DNA from: Flavivirga aquatica
Lineage (GTDB): Bacteria > Bacteroidota > Bacteroidia > Flavobacteriales > Flavobacteriaceae
DNA: 64,000 bases
Assembly: GCF_001747085.1 (NCBI RefSeq)
Contig: NZ_MDJD01000028.1
Span: 62,001 to 126,000, forward strand
Direction of reading: 5' to 3'
The stretch's first letter is position 1. Each line of letters starts with the position of its first letter. This document shows positions 16,617 through 25,828 of the stretch, piece after piece. The notes under the pieces were generated by a model. That model was given only the letters and a program-made list of their open reading frames with translations, did not search any database and was not told the origin of the DNA. Made by a program: the position numbers and the translations under genes.

Positions 16617-17948
16617 ATGAAAATACTTGTTACCATTAGTAGAATTTTAGTAGGAGCTTTGTTTATTTTTTCGGGACTTATAAAGTTAAATGACCCGTTA
16701 GGAGTGTCTTATAAATTACAGGAATATTTTAGTCCAGATGTACTTAATATGCCTACGCTAGAGCCTTATGCTTTACTAATAGCTATTATTATGGTAGTAT
16801 TAGAAGTTGTATTAGGTGTATTTCTATTAATAGGGTATAAACGTAAATTTACAGTTTGGAGCTTATTTGCTTTAATAGTATTCTTTACATTTTTAACATT
16901 CTATGCTTGGTATTTTGATAAAGTTAAGGATTGTGGTTGTTTTGGCGATTTCTTAAAATTAAAACCATTTGAGAGTTTTATAAAGGATCTAGTGCTACTT
17001 GCTTTAATTATTATATTATTAATAGGAATAAAGTATATAAAACCTTTATACAATAAATTTATAACTACGGTAATAGCATTGTTTGGTTTTATTGCTAGTT
17101 TATGGTTTGGTTATCATGTATTAATGCATTTACCAACTTGGGATTTTAGAGCTTATGCTATAGGTAAGAATATTCAAGAAGGGATGGATACACCAGAAGA
17201 TGCACCAAAGCCAATTGCCGAATATTATTGGAAATTTAAAGTTAACGGAGAAGAACAAATATTTACATCCAATGGTTCGTATCCAGAAGTAAAAGGTGAT
17301 TTTATAAGTGTTGAAACTAAAGTTATTCAAGAAGGTTATAAACCACCAGTAGTAGATTTTTCAATAGAAGGAAAAGACGAAGATTTTACCCAAAAATATT
17401 TAGGTGAAGAAAATATTATTGTTGTAGTATCATATAACTTAGATAATATTAATCCAGAAGGTGCTTTAAAATTAAAAGCACTGCAAAATGAAGCTATCAA
17501 TAATGGTTATAAAATAATAGGACTAACGTCTTCAGGAGATAAAGCTAAGCAGCGTATAAAAGAAGCATATAATATAGATTTTAATTTTTATCTATGTGAT
17601 GAAAAAGCCCTTAAAACAGTAGTACGTTCTAATCCAGGAATCTTAGAGTTAGACAAAGGAACAGTCAAACAAAAAGTACATTGGAATGATATTGACAAAT
17701 TAGAATTACCAAAAGTAGAACGTAAACCAGAACCAGTTAAAGACGATGGTGTTTTATATTTAGTTGATGGAAATCCATTAAAAAAAGAAGAAATAGAAGC
17801 TTTAAATTTAAATAAGGAAGAAATAGAAGGCGCTGCAGTTTTAAAAGAAAAAAGTGTTTTAGACTCAATAAACGCATTGAACAATACCAATTATACAGGT
17901 TATGTTGAGATTAAGCTTAAAAATGAAGATGTATCAACTAACAATTAA
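16617..17948 (+). CDS. BT_3928-type DoxX/MauE membrane protein with thioredoxin-like C-terminus
   Basis: 443 residues. Four or five transmembrane helices (to about residue 175) include GALFIFSGLIKLNDPLG and the Cys pair in DCGCFGDF, typical of DoxX/MauE-like quinone- or disulfide-linked membrane proteins. A soluble region follows with a DUF-type segment and a thioredoxin-like fold (about 265-365) that lacks an obvious CxxC. The combination is the BT_3928 family of Bacteroidota, of unknown exact role but probably redox-linked. Its stop TAA overlaps an ATG (17948-17950) belonging to the damaged-looking start of the permease gene that follows. Confidence 0.85.
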   Translation: MKILVTISRILVGALFIFSGLIKLNDPLGVSYKLQEYFSPDVLNMPTLEPYALLIAIIMVVLEVVLGVFLLIGYKRKFTVWSLFALIVFFTFLTFYAWYFDKVKDCGCFGDFLKLKPFESFIKDLVLLALIIILLIGIKYIKPLYNKFITTVIALFGFIASLWFGYHVLMHLPTWDFRAYAIGKNIQEGMDTPEDAPKPIAEYYWKFKVNGEEQIFTSNGSYPEVKGDFISVETKVIQEGYKPPVVDFSIEGKDEDFTQKYLGEENIIVVVSYNLDNINPEGALKLKALQNEAINNGYKIIGLTSSGDKAKQRIKEAYNIDFNFYLCDEKALKTVVRSNPGILELDKGTVKQKVHWNDIDKLELPKVERKPEPVKDDGVLYLVDGNPLKKEEIEALNLNKEEIEGAAVLKEKSVLDSINALNNTNYTGYVEIKLKNEDVSTNN

Positions 17949-18003
17949 TGCTTAACAACTGCTAAACTACTTACTAAATAAAACCTTTTATACATTACTC
18001 ACA

Positions 18004-19035
18004 TTGTTTGGGGTAGTAACAGTTATCTTCTTTTTATTTAATGTACTTGGAGGTGATCCCGCAAAAATGATGCTTGGTCAAAACCAAACAGCAGAACAGG
18101 TTAAGGCTGTTAAGAAAAAGTATGGATTCGATAAACCCATTAAAACACAATATTTATATTATTTAAATGATTTGTCTCCACTTTCATTTCATTCAAACAA
18201 TTCAGAAGATTATACATTTTTAAGACAAGGAAAATACACTGCAATAAAAGTATTCTCTATAGGAAATACAACAACAGTTATAAAATTCCCGTATTTAAGA
18301 GAATCGTTTACAAAACAAGGTAAAAAAGTAAGCCAAGTATTAGCAGAAACACTACCCAATACATTTGTTCTAGCAATAACAGCTATAATTATAGCAATGA
18401 TTCTAGGTGTTTTTCTAGGCATTATTTCAGCATTATATAAAGACAGATGGTTGGATAAATCAATTCAAATTCTCAGTACTTTTGGTATGAGTATACCATC
18501 TTTTTTTAGTGCTATTTTATTTGCCTGGTTTTTTGGTTATGTATTACATAAATACACCAATTTGGAAATGACAGGAAGTCTTTATGAATTAGATGACTTT
18601 GGAGAAGACATGCATATAAAATGGAAAAACTTAATACTTCCATCAATTGTACTTGGAATTCGCCCATTAGCAGTTGTCATTCAACTTATGAGAAATAGTT
18701 TATTAGAAGTATTTAATCAAGACTATATAAGAACAGCAAGAGCCAAAGGGTTAAGTGAATTTCAAATTATAAAAAAGCATGCCCTTAAAAATGCATTAAA
18801 TCCAGTAGTAACAGCAATTTCTGGATGGTTTGCATCTATGTTGGCAGGAGCCGTTTTTGTAGAGTATATTTTTGGCTGGAATGGTCTTGGAAAAGAAATT
18901 GTAAATGCCTTAAATACCTTAGATTTGCCAGTAATTATGGGTTCTGTACTAATTATAGCCCTATTGTTCATAATTATCAATATTTTTGTAGACTTAATAT
19001 ATATATGGTTAGACCCCAAAGTTAAACTAGAATAA
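18004..19035 (+). CDS. ABC transporter permease, DppB/OppB-like (5' end unclear)
   Basis: A 343-residue (from TTG 18004) inner-membrane permease of the peptide/nickel transporter type. It has TM1 near VVTVIFFLFNVLGGDP, the coupling motif region ARAKGLSEFQIIKKHALKNAL, and five or six helices. The open frame extends upstream without a stop to 17956, encoding NYLLNKTFYTLLTLFGV, which is the expected N-terminus of this family. The only starts there are CTG (17959) or the overlapping ATG at 17948, which is out of frame by an 11-base insertion resembling a local duplication. TTG 18004 is given as a conservative start, but the true N-terminus is probably longer. No binding protein or ATPase gene is adjacent. 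Confidence 0.8.
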   Translation: MFGVVTVIFFLFNVLGGDPAKMMLGQNQTAEQVKAVKKKYGFDKPIKTQYLYYLNDLSPLSFHSNNSEDYTFLRQGKYTAIKVFSIGNTTTVIKFPYLRESFTKQGKKVSQVLAETLPNTFVLAITAIIIAMILGVFLGIISALYKDRWLDKSIQILSTFGMSIPSFFSAILFAWFFGYVLHKYTNLEMTGSLYELDDFGEDMHIKWKNLILPSIVLGIRPLAVVIQLMRNSLLEVFNQDYIRTARAKGLSEFQIIKKHALKNALNPVVTAISGWFASMLAGAVFVEYIFGWNGLGKEIVNALNTLDLPVIMGSVLIIALLFIIINIFVDLIYIWLDPKVKLE

Positions 19036-19077
19036 ATTCTTGAACAGATAGAATCTTATAAATTGAATAATAAAGAC

Positions 19078-19569
19078 ATGAACAAAATAAAATACTTACT
19101 CATTTTTTTACTTAGTTTTTTAAGCTGTAATCAAGAAATACCTATTCAGTTTACAGAAGACGCTTTAAATGATACGTTTACAACCATAGAAGGTAAAAAC
19201 GAGTCTCTTAAAAATATTTTAACAGCCCACAAAGGAAAAACAATTATAGTAGATATTTGGGCATCATGGTGTGGAGACTGTATAAAAGGGATGCCAAAAG
19301 TAAAAGCATTACAAGAAGCATATCCAGAAGCTATATACATCTTTTTATCATTAGATAAAACAGAAAAAGCATGGAAAAAAGGGATTAAAAAATATAATGT
19401 ACAAGGCGAACACTATTTCATGCAATCTGGTAAGGGAAGTGCTTTTGGTAAATTTGTAAATATAGATTGGATACCAAGGTATATGGTAGTAGGTTCCGAA
19501 GGAAAAATAAAACTATTCAAAGCTGTAGAAGCAGACGATAAAAAAATAAAACAAAGTTTAATTAATTAA
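19078..19569 (+). CDS. TlpA-type thioredoxin-like lipoprotein
   Basis: 163 residues from ATG 19078 (MNKIKYLLIFLLSFLSC, lipobox Cys17); a TTG at 19063 would add five residues before the leader and is less likely. The thioredoxin fold has the redox motif WCGDC (Cys65, Cys68) in DIWASWCGDCIKGMPK. TlpA/ResA-like proteins reduce or oxidise cell-envelope disulfides. It sits between the permease and tpiA in the same orientation, forming part of the folP-side housekeeping operon. Confidence 0.9.
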   Translation: MNKIKYLLIFLLSFLSCNQEIPIQFTEDALNDTFTTIEGKNESLKNILTAHKGKTIIVDIWASWCGDCIKGMPKVKALQEAYPEAIYIFLSLDKTEKAWKKGIKKYNVQGEHYFMQSGKGSAFGKFVNIDWIPRYMVVGSEGKIKLFKAVEADDKKIKQSLIN

Positions 19570-19602
19570 AATCCTTCTATTTCAAGAAGGTAAGTTAGTA
19601 AC

Positions 19603-20352
19603 ATGAGAAAACAAATTGTAGCAGGAAATTGGAAAATGAATAATGATTTATCACAAACAGAATCATTATTAGAAGCACTAAAAAGTAAAGAAAGAACGAC
19701 TGAAGCTGAGGTTATGGTAGCTCCAACGTTTACTAACTTATTACAAGCAAATCAAGCTTTAAAATCGTCATATATTGAAGTTGTAGCGCAAAATATGCAT
19801 TTTGCAGAGAACGGAGCATATACAGGAGAAATAAGCTCAAGTATGCTAAAAAGTGTAGGTGTAAAAACTGTTATTTTAGGACATAGTGAGCGTCGTGCGT
19901 ATTTTAACGAAACAGACGAGCTTTTAGCTAAAAAAGTAGATGCAGCATTAGCAAATGAAATACGTGTGATCTTCTGTTTTGGAGAAGAATTAACCGACAG
20001 AAAAGCAGGAAATGAAGAAGCTGTAGTAGAAAGTCAAATAAAAAATGCATTATTTCACCTAGAAGCATCAGCATTTAATAATATCGTATTAGCTTACGAA
20101 CCAGTATGGGCAATAGGAACAGGAGAAACAGCAAGTCCAGAGCAAGCACAAGATATGCACGCATTTATTAGAAAAACGCTTTCAGGTAAATACGGGAATG
20201 ACGTAGCAGATAACGTTTCAATTCTTTACGGAGGAAGTGTAAAACCAGCCAATGCACAAGAGATTTTCTCTAAACCAGATGTAGATGGTGGCTTAATTGG
20301 TGGAGCAGCACTTAAAGCAGACGATTTCTTCGCTATAGTAAACGCATTTTAA
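19603..20352 (+). CDS. tpiA: Triosephosphate isomerase
   Basis: A 249-residue TIM barrel interconverting dihydroxyacetone phosphate and glyceraldehyde 3-phosphate. Lys in AGNWKMN (residue 11), the catalytic His in LGHSERR and Glu in AYEPVWAIGTG are all present, as is the phosphate loop YGGSVKPAN. Length and order are standard. It follows the TlpA gene by 33 bases and precedes prmA across a copy of the 90 bp repeat. Confidence 0.98.
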   Translation: MRKQIVAGNWKMNNDLSQTESLLEALKSKERTTEAEVMVAPTFTNLLQANQALKSSYIEVVAQNMHFAENGAYTGEISSSMLKSVGVKTVILGHSERRAYFNETDELLAKKVDAALANEIRVIFCFGEELTDRKAGNEEAVVESQIKNALFHLEASAFNNIVLAYEPVWAIGTGETASPEQAQDMHAFIRKTLSGKYGNDVADNVSILYGGSVKPANAQEIFSKPDVDGGLIGGAALKADDFFAIVNAF

Positions 20353-20400
20353 ATCAAAAAAAGCACTTTTCATTTTTTTTGATTAAGTAAAAATTTTAGA

Positions 20401-20492
20401 GCGTTACCCCGAAGAAAAATCGGGGTCGCGCTTTACGTTACAAGTCCTCGCTCGTACCTCGCTGTGGGCTTTTCTCTACAATCGCTAACGCA
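20401..20492. repeat. ~90 bp dispersed repeat, copy 2 (inverted orientation)
   Basis: It begins GCGTTACCCCGAAG and ends ATCGCTAACGC. Its reverse complement shares AGCGAGGTACGAGCGAGGAC and TTGTAACGTAAAG with the copies at 6709 and 55747. A local hairpin CCCCGA/TCGGGG replaces the CCCTTGTGG of the others. It lies between tpiA and prmA. Confidence 0.8.
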
Positions 20493-20574
20493 GTATAGAG
20501 TAATAAAATATTCATTAAAGAACTTTAGGTTTTCAAAATCCGACAAACCTAATAAATTAACAATATAATAAGCT

Positions 20575-21414
20575 ATGTCAAATATTATATACATAGGTTA
20601 CCAATTCAAGGTATCGCCATTACAACCAGGAGTAGAAATTCTTATAGCAGAATTAGGTTATGCTGGTTTTGAAAGTTTTGTAGAAACAGAAGAAGGTGTT
20701 ACGGCTTATATTCAAAAAGAAGAATGGAATGATTCTATCTTAGAAGATGTTCAAATTTTAAATTCAGAAGAATTTAAAATTGATTATGAGTTTAATGAGA
20801 TTGAACAAACCAATTGGAATGAAGAATGGGAAAAGAATTTCAATCCTATTGTGGTTGATAATGTATGCGCTGTACGTGCACCATTTCATGAAAAATTTGA
20901 TACAGAATATGATATTATAATTGAACCCAAAATGAGTTTTGGTACAGGACATCATGAAACAACACACATGATGATTCAACATATTTTAAAGAATGATTTC
21001 GCAAATAAATCAGTTTTAGATATGGGCTGTGGTACAGGTGTTTTAGCTATTTTAGCAGAAATGAAAGGAGCAAAACCTATTGATGCTGTAGATTATGATA
21101 ATTGGTGCTATTTAAATAGCTTAGAAAATGTAGAGAGTAATAATGCTCAACATATCACAGTTATAGAAGGAGATGCTAGTGTGTTACTTGGTAAAAAATA
21201 CGATATTATAATCGCTAATATAAACCGTAATATTTTATTAAATGATTTGGAGAATTATATAGCTTGCTTAAATGCAAATGGGACTTTATTTTTAAGTGGT
21301 TTTTATAATGATGATATTCCAGTTATAGAAGCAGAATGCAATAAAAATGAACTTGAGTTTCAATCAAAATTAGAAAAAAATAATTGGGTCGCTTTAGAGT
21401 TTAATAAAAGCTAA
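20575..21414 (+). CDS. prmA: Ribosomal protein L11 methyltransferase
   Basis: A SAM-dependent enzyme that trimethylates L11. The 279-residue protein has the N-terminal substrate-recognition domain (to about 95), then the Rossmann methyltransferase with SFGTGHHETT, the SAM loop LDMGCGTGVLAI and the NIN motif in IIANINRN. It lies between tpiA and clpS, the common arrangement in this family of organisms, although an M57 peptidase gene now separates it from clpS. Confidence 0.95.
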   Translation: MSNIIYIGYQFKVSPLQPGVEILIAELGYAGFESFVETEEGVTAYIQKEEWNDSILEDVQILNSEEFKIDYEFNEIEQTNWNEEWEKNFNPIVVDNVCAVRAPFHEKFDTEYDIIIEPKMSFGTGHHETTHMMIQHILKNDFANKSVLDMGCGTGVLAILAEMKGAKPIDAVDYDNWCYLNSLENVESNNAQHITVIEGDASVLLGKKYDIIIANINRNILLNDLENYIACLNANGTLFLSGFYNDDIPVIEAECNKNELEFQSKLEKNNWVALEFNKS

Positions 21415-21467
21415 AACTTTAGTTTATTTTTAGGTATTTGTGGTTTTTGTTGAAAAAAAATCAAACA

Positions 21468-21484
21468 TTACGGGAAAACCGTAA
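21468..21484. promoter_or_regulatory. Inverted repeat TTACGG-GAAAA-CCGTAA upstream of the M57 peptidase
   Basis: A perfect 6-base inverted repeat lies in the 237-base leader of the metalloprotease gene, 168 bases before the ATG. It could be an operator or a short RNA hairpin. I know of no regulator to assign. Confidence 0.4.
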
Positions 21485-21651
21485 GAATATTCTTTTATAT
21501 ATATTTATATTCGTACAAAATAAATTTATTTTAAAGCATAATTTTTCAACTCAGTTTTTATTCTAACCACTGAGGATTGAGGCTGTGAACTTATGTCATT
21601 AGTTTTCGGAAAACGTTAATCTTTTTTTAATTTAAAACCCTAAAAAACAAA

Positions 21652-22515
21652 ATGAAAAATTTTAAAGTAATTTTAATAGCAATTCTATCATTAACATTTA
21701 TCTTTCAATCTTGCCAAAAAGATGATGTAGTAATCGATGAAACTAACGAATTAAAAAGTGAGTCTGGAACAGATACAGGTAAAGTAACAAAAGCCATGTT
21801 AAAAAAATTATCAAGTTTTTACATGAATACAGATAATGTAAGAACAGTCGATTTTTTATTGCCAGATGGAACAACCAAGCCTATGATTCAAGTAGAAGGG
21901 GATATCATGTTGTCTGAAGAACAGGTTATGAAAATGGATATGGGGAACGGTCTTACAGATCGTAACTATCGTACCAATAATTTAGTGTCTCAAGGAAGAA
22001 ATATATCTATTATAGGTTTCACAGGAGACAGTGGGCAAGGCTTATCTGAAAAGGAGAGAACAGGATTGCAATGGGCAGTAAATAATTTTAACCGTTTAAA
22101 TGGTGTGTCAATTTCTTTTACATTAACTTTTGGAACCGACTATGAAGATAAGGATATGGTTGTTTATCATAACCCAAATGAAGATGAAGCAGGTGGTTCT
22201 GCAGGATTTCCATCAAATGGATTGCCAAATAAGTTTGTACAGATTTATGGTTTAAATAATTATAACACAAACGTTATCGAACATGTTATTACTCATGAAA
22301 TAGGACACTCTGTTGGCTTTAGACATACAGATTGGCAAACAAGACAAAGTTGTAGAAATGGTAGAGGAGAACAAGTAGGAAGTGTTGGAGCTAATGAAAT
22401 TCCAGGTACTTCCGCAGGATATAACCCAAATTCAATTATGGTAGCCTGCTTTAGTAATAATGAAGATGGAGAGTTTGATAGTGATGATATTATTGGATTA
22501 CAGAACATGTATTAA
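21652..22515 (+). CDS. M57 family (HEIGH) zinc metalloprotease, lipoprotein
   Basis: 287 residues. The signal peptide ends at Cys21 (FQSCQKDD), predicting a lipid-anchored, possibly surface-exposed protein. The zinc motif HEIGHSVGFRH (first His about 215) matches the dual-action HEIGH metallopeptidases (M57). The N-terminal part to about residue 110 looks like a propeptide-type region seen in this group. It has a long leader with a palindrome and its own terminator, and it interrupts the prmA-clpS neighbourhood, so it is probably an accessory insertion. Confidence 0.88.
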   Translation: MKNFKVILIAILSLTFIFQSCQKDDVVIDETNELKSESGTDTGKVTKAMLKKLSSFYMNTDNVRTVDFLLPDGTTKPMIQVEGDIMLSEEQVMKMDMGNGLTDRNYRTNNLVSQGRNISIIGFTGDSGQGLSEKERTGLQWAVNNFNRLNGVSISFTLTFGTDYEDKDMVVYHNPNEDEAGGSAGFPSNGLPNKFVQIYGLNNYNTNVIEHVITHEIGHSVGFRHTDWQTRQSCRNGRGEQVGSVGANEIPGTSAGYNPNSIMVACFSNNEDGEFDSDDIIGLQNMY

Positions 22516-22542
22516 AATCGTAATAAAGAGTATTTTAGTTGA

Positions 22543-22576
22543 AAAGGACATCATTTTTTGATGTCTTTTTTCTTTT
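22543..22576 (+). terminator. Rho-independent terminator of the M57 gene
   Basis: AAAGGACATCA / TTGATGTCTTT hairpin followed by a T-rich run, immediately before clpS. Confidence 0.8.
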
Positions 22577-22616
22577 TGTTTAAAAAAATAAATTATTTTA
22601 GATGAAAATTTTAATA

Positions 22617-22892
22617 ATGAGTATCCAGGAGAAAGTATTAGAACAGTTTGATACTGCTACAAAAGAAAAGAAAAATAACGAAATTATTGTTTATAATGAT
22701 GACGTTAATACTTTTGATCATGTGATAGAAACTTTAATTTATGCTTGTGATCATACTCCTGAACAAGCAGAACAATGCTCGCTTATAGTCCATTATAATG
22801 GAAAATGTACTGTAAAAACGGGTGTGTACGACGATTTAAAACCACGTTGTTCCATGTTAGTTGAGGCAGGTATAAGTGCTGAAATAATATAA
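22617..22892 (+). CDS. clpS: ATP-dependent Clp protease adaptor ClpS
   Basis: ClpS delivers N-degron substrates to ClpAP. From ATG 22617 the 91-residue product begins MSIQEKVLEQFD; an ATG five codons upstream (22602) is possible. The family core is clear: YNDDVNTFDHVIETL, the His-containing CDHTPEQAEQC, and the C-terminal LKPRCSMLVEAGISAEI. It follows the terminator of the M57 gene, so it needs its own promoter. Confidence 0.93.
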   Translation: MSIQEKVLEQFDTATKEKKNNEIIVYNDDVNTFDHVIETLIYACDHTPEQAEQCSLIVHYNGKCTVKTGVYDDLKPRCSMLVEAGISAEII

Positions 22893-22957
22893 AAAAACTC
22901 TAGTAGAATTTATTAGGTTTTTTGCACTTTACTTAGCTTAGAAATAAATTGGCATGG

Positions 22958-23114
22958 AACTCATCTTGACTTTTTCTGTTTCCTAAAAAATGTCTGAAAT
23001 TCGTTCATATTTCATTATTTTTTTACACGTAGCGATGCTATGTCTTTCAAAAAGTACTTAATCTGAACAAATTTTAACTCATTTTCGGTTAAAAACAAAA
23101 AGTCAAGATGAGTT
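22958..23114. repeat. ~155 bp foldback repeat, copy A
   Basis: It is bounded by a perfect 18-base inverted repeat: AACTCATCTTGACTTTTT at the left and its complement at 23097-23114. Internal arms also pair imperfectly (TTCGTTCA with TGAACAA), and a small hairpin TAGCGATGCTA lies near the middle. A second copy is at 39253-39407. There is no coding capacity or transposase. It lies between clpS and the TonB receptor gene. Confidence 0.85.
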
Positions 23115-23159
23115 TATAGCAAAACAACTTGTTTTCAATACAGGACAGTATCAAATAAA

Positions 23160-23190
23160 AAACCCAAAACAGATGTTTTGGGCTTTTTAT
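23160..23190 (-). terminator. Bidirectional terminator downstream of the TonB receptor
   Basis: AACCCAAAACA / TGTTTTGGGCTT hairpin with T residues on both strands, about 70 bases past the receptor stop. Confidence 0.65.
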
Positions 23191-23256
23191 TTAATACCCT
23201 TACATTAACACTAACCATCAATTATTATGCAGGATATTAAATTATTTAATAATATT

Positions 23257-25737
23257 TTAAAGAAAACCTCCGCCTCCAGATTTTTCATTATTATCACGTT
23301 TTTTTCTATTTAAGGCTTTGTATTTACCTCCGCCAAAACGATATGAAAGTGCGATATTCCATGTATTACTTTCCCAGTTAAAATTCCCAGTTGATTGGTA
23401 TGGTGTTGAGCTGTCAAATTCAAATTTCATGGAGTTGAATATATCATTATAATTAAAGCTAAAGGTCGCTCTATTGTTTTCTAGAAAGCTATATCGCATA
23501 CCTGTATTAACTAAATACATAGGTTTTCGAGTAAATTGTATCCCTTTTTCTTCTCCACGATACATCGAAAAGAGAGAGAAACTTAATTTTTTTGAAGCTT
23601 TAAAATTATTAAAGAGTCTTAAATTCCAAATTACATTATCAACTTCTGTATGTTGTCTAACTATATCATTAATAGTTGCATTTTGTAAATCATCAGTATC
23701 TATAAATTCAGTAATTCCTTTTTGTTTTTGAGAATACAAATCAAAACTACCATTTAAACTCCACCATTTGGTAGGACGATAATTACTTGATAATTCCAAT
23801 CCAAAAGCAGAGGTGTTATCAAAATTATCAAAAGATAAAATAGCATTTGCAGCACTTATATCAGTTCTATCAATAGAAACATATCTATTAATGTTATCTT
23901 CAATGATCCTGTAAAATACACCAGCAGTAATACTTCCTTTTTTTAATTGTCTAGTATAATTACTTTCAATTGAATTAGTAAACTGTGGCTGTAATTTTGA
24001 ATTACCAAAAGAAGATATACGAGGCGTACTCCATTCTCTAATAGGGTTTACCTGTTGCAATCCAGGACGATCAATACGACGACTAAAGCTTAATTGATAT
24101 GTGTTTTTATTAGAAGGTTTATAACTTATAAAAGCAGAAGGATATACCTGAAAATAATCATTTTCAAAAGGTAATAGTTCAGTAGAATTACTATCAAAAA
24201 TTCTTAATGCATCAGCAGTTGTATTAACCTGTTCTGCGCGAAATCCAACCTGGTAATTCCATTTGTCATATGTTTTTTGAAAGGTTAAATATGCAGAATA
24301 AATATCTCTATTGTAATCAAAATCAGTACTAGGTGTTGGAATAAGAGTTCCTAAGCTTGAAAATGTTTGTCCAGTTGAGATATAGTTTATGTCTGAATTA
24401 AATAAACGTGCTTGTAAACCAACTTCAAGTTTTGTTTTTTCATTTATGGGCTTTACATAATCTATATTTACTGTAGTTTGACTACGTTCTGTATCAACGT
24501 TATCAATATAATTAGGAGGGAAACTAAAGTTCAAATAGGTAAATTTAGCAATCTCATCTTGATTAAAATCATTATGATCTATTTCGACATCTAAAGTTTC
24601 ATCTTCATTTGAAAATTTGTGTTTGTAAGCAAGATTATATTGTCCAGAATTATTATTAGATTCATTATTGAATAATTGATTCTGAGAAATGTTATTTGAT
24701 GAGTTGATATGTGTATTACTAAAGTTTTTACCATTAAAAATATTTTGGTTAGTGAAAAATGAAATAGTATTATTATCATTTAAATAAAAATCGACACCAA
24801 CTTTATATAAATGAGACTTGTTATTGTTGTTAAACTTAAAGTTTTGTTGAGAGCTATCATCTAAACGGTTAATTGTTCCGTAATTATCATTTTTACCAAT
24901 ATTATTTCCGTAGTTTCCAAAGAAATTAAACTTTCCGTTTCGGTAATTCATATCAATAGAACTGTTGAATTTTGCGAAAATTTCTTTAGTAAGTCCTAAG
25001 TTTATATTTCCGTTAAACCCAAGTTTGGTGTTTTTATGTAATTTAATGTTAATTATACCGCTCATCCCTTCTGGGTTATATTTAGCAGACGGGTTTGTAA
25101 TCAATTCAATTTGCTTGATAGATGTTGAAGGAATTTGTTTTAAAAGCTGGGCAATAGGTACATTACTTAGTTTCCCATCAATCATAACACGTACATTTTC
25201 ATTACCACGTAGGCTAATATTTCCTGTTTGTTGATCTATACTAACAGAAGGTAAATTAGTCATGATATCGCTAGCATTAGCTCCAGCAGTCGTTAAATCT
25301 TTACCAATAGTTATAATTTTTCTGTCTACTTTTTGTTGAATGGTAGAAACCTCGGCAACAACAGTAACAGCATCTAAGCCTTCTGTGGATTCTTCTAATA
25401 AAATATTGCCTAAATTAACTCTATAATTTCCTTTACCAATAGTAATTTCTTTTTTAATAGTTTTGTAGCCTATATATTGTATGCTAATGATGAGATTGCC
25501 TTCAATGATATTTTCAATTTTAAATGTTCCATCATCTAAAGTTATGCCCCCAGTTAACGTTTTTCCTGTAGAGTTTTTTATTATAATATTTACATAGGGT
25601 AAGGGAGCGTTTAATTTAGCGTCTAATACTTTTCCAGATATAGTGCCAGTTTTTTCTGCTTTGATTTCTGGGTCTGTAGTATTAGCTTTTACAGATATTG
25701 AAAATAGAATAAAGGATAAAAAGAAAAATCTTCTCAT
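23257..25737 (-). CDS. TonB-dependent outer-membrane receptor
   Basis: 826 residues with a signal peptide (to about 18), then a carboxypeptidase-regulatory-like domain (GTISGKVLDAKLNAPLPYV, about 30-115), a plug domain (DIMTNLPSVSIDQQTGNISL, about 140-235) and a long beta-barrel ending SYRFGGGKYKAL. It would import a scarce nutrient using TonB energy. It resembles the outer-membrane beta-barrel type of Bacteroidota, not the larger SusC subtype; no SusD partner or substrate enzyme lies nearby, so the ligand is unknown. The C-terminus is Gly-rich (SGGGGFL). It is monocistronic. Confidence 0.9.
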   Translation of the reverse strand: MRRFFFLSFILFSISVKANTTDPEIKAEKTGTISGKVLDAKLNAPLPYVNIIIKNSTGKTLTGGITLDDGTFKIENIIEGNLIISIQYIGYKTIKKEITIGKGNYRVNLGNILLEESTEGLDAVTVVAEVSTIQQKVDRKIITIGKDLTTAGANASDIMTNLPSVSIDQQTGNISLRGNENVRVMIDGKLSNVPIAQLLKQIPSTSIKQIELITNPSAKYNPEGMSGIINIKLHKNTKLGFNGNINLGLTKEIFAKFNSSIDMNYRNGKFNFFGNYGNNIGKNDNYGTINRLDDSSQQNFKFNNNNKSHLYKVGVDFYLNDNNTISFFTNQNIFNGKNFSNTHINSSNNISQNQLFNNESNNNSGQYNLAYKHKFSNEDETLDVEIDHNDFNQDEIAKFTYLNFSFPPNYIDNVDTERSQTTVNIDYVKPINEKTKLEVGLQARLFNSDINYISTGQTFSSLGTLIPTPSTDFDYNRDIYSAYLTFQKTYDKWNYQVGFRAEQVNTTADALRIFDSNSTELLPFENDYFQVYPSAFISYKPSNKNTYQLSFSRRIDRPGLQQVNPIREWSTPRISSFGNSKLQPQFTNSIESNYTRQLKKGSITAGVFYRIIEDNINRYVSIDRTDISAANAILSFDNFDNTSAFGLELSSNYRPTKWWSLNGSFDLYSQKQKGITEFIDTDDLQNATINDIVRQHTEVDNVIWNLRLFNNFKASKKLSFSLFSMYRGEEKGIQFTRKPMYLVNTGMRYSFLENNRATFSFNYNDIFNSMKFEFDSSTPYQSTGNFNWESNTWNIALSYRFGGGKYKALNRKKRDNNEKSGGGGFL

Positions 25738-25828
25738 TTTGATTTTTTTGATTGATGTAATTATAAAGAAGACGCAAGACCTTTATTTCTGTTACTATAT
25801 TTGATGTGTATTAACATATTTTTAACAA

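Noticed and set aside
22958-23114. Foldback element as a rho-independent terminator of clpS
   Set aside because: The arms are about 120 bases apart and the element recurs elsewhere as a unit, so repeat is the better description.
23257-25737. The TonB receptor as a SusC of a glycan locus
   Set aside because: It is shorter than SusC proteins, belongs to the plain outer-membrane beta-barrel type, and has no SusD or enzymes next to it.
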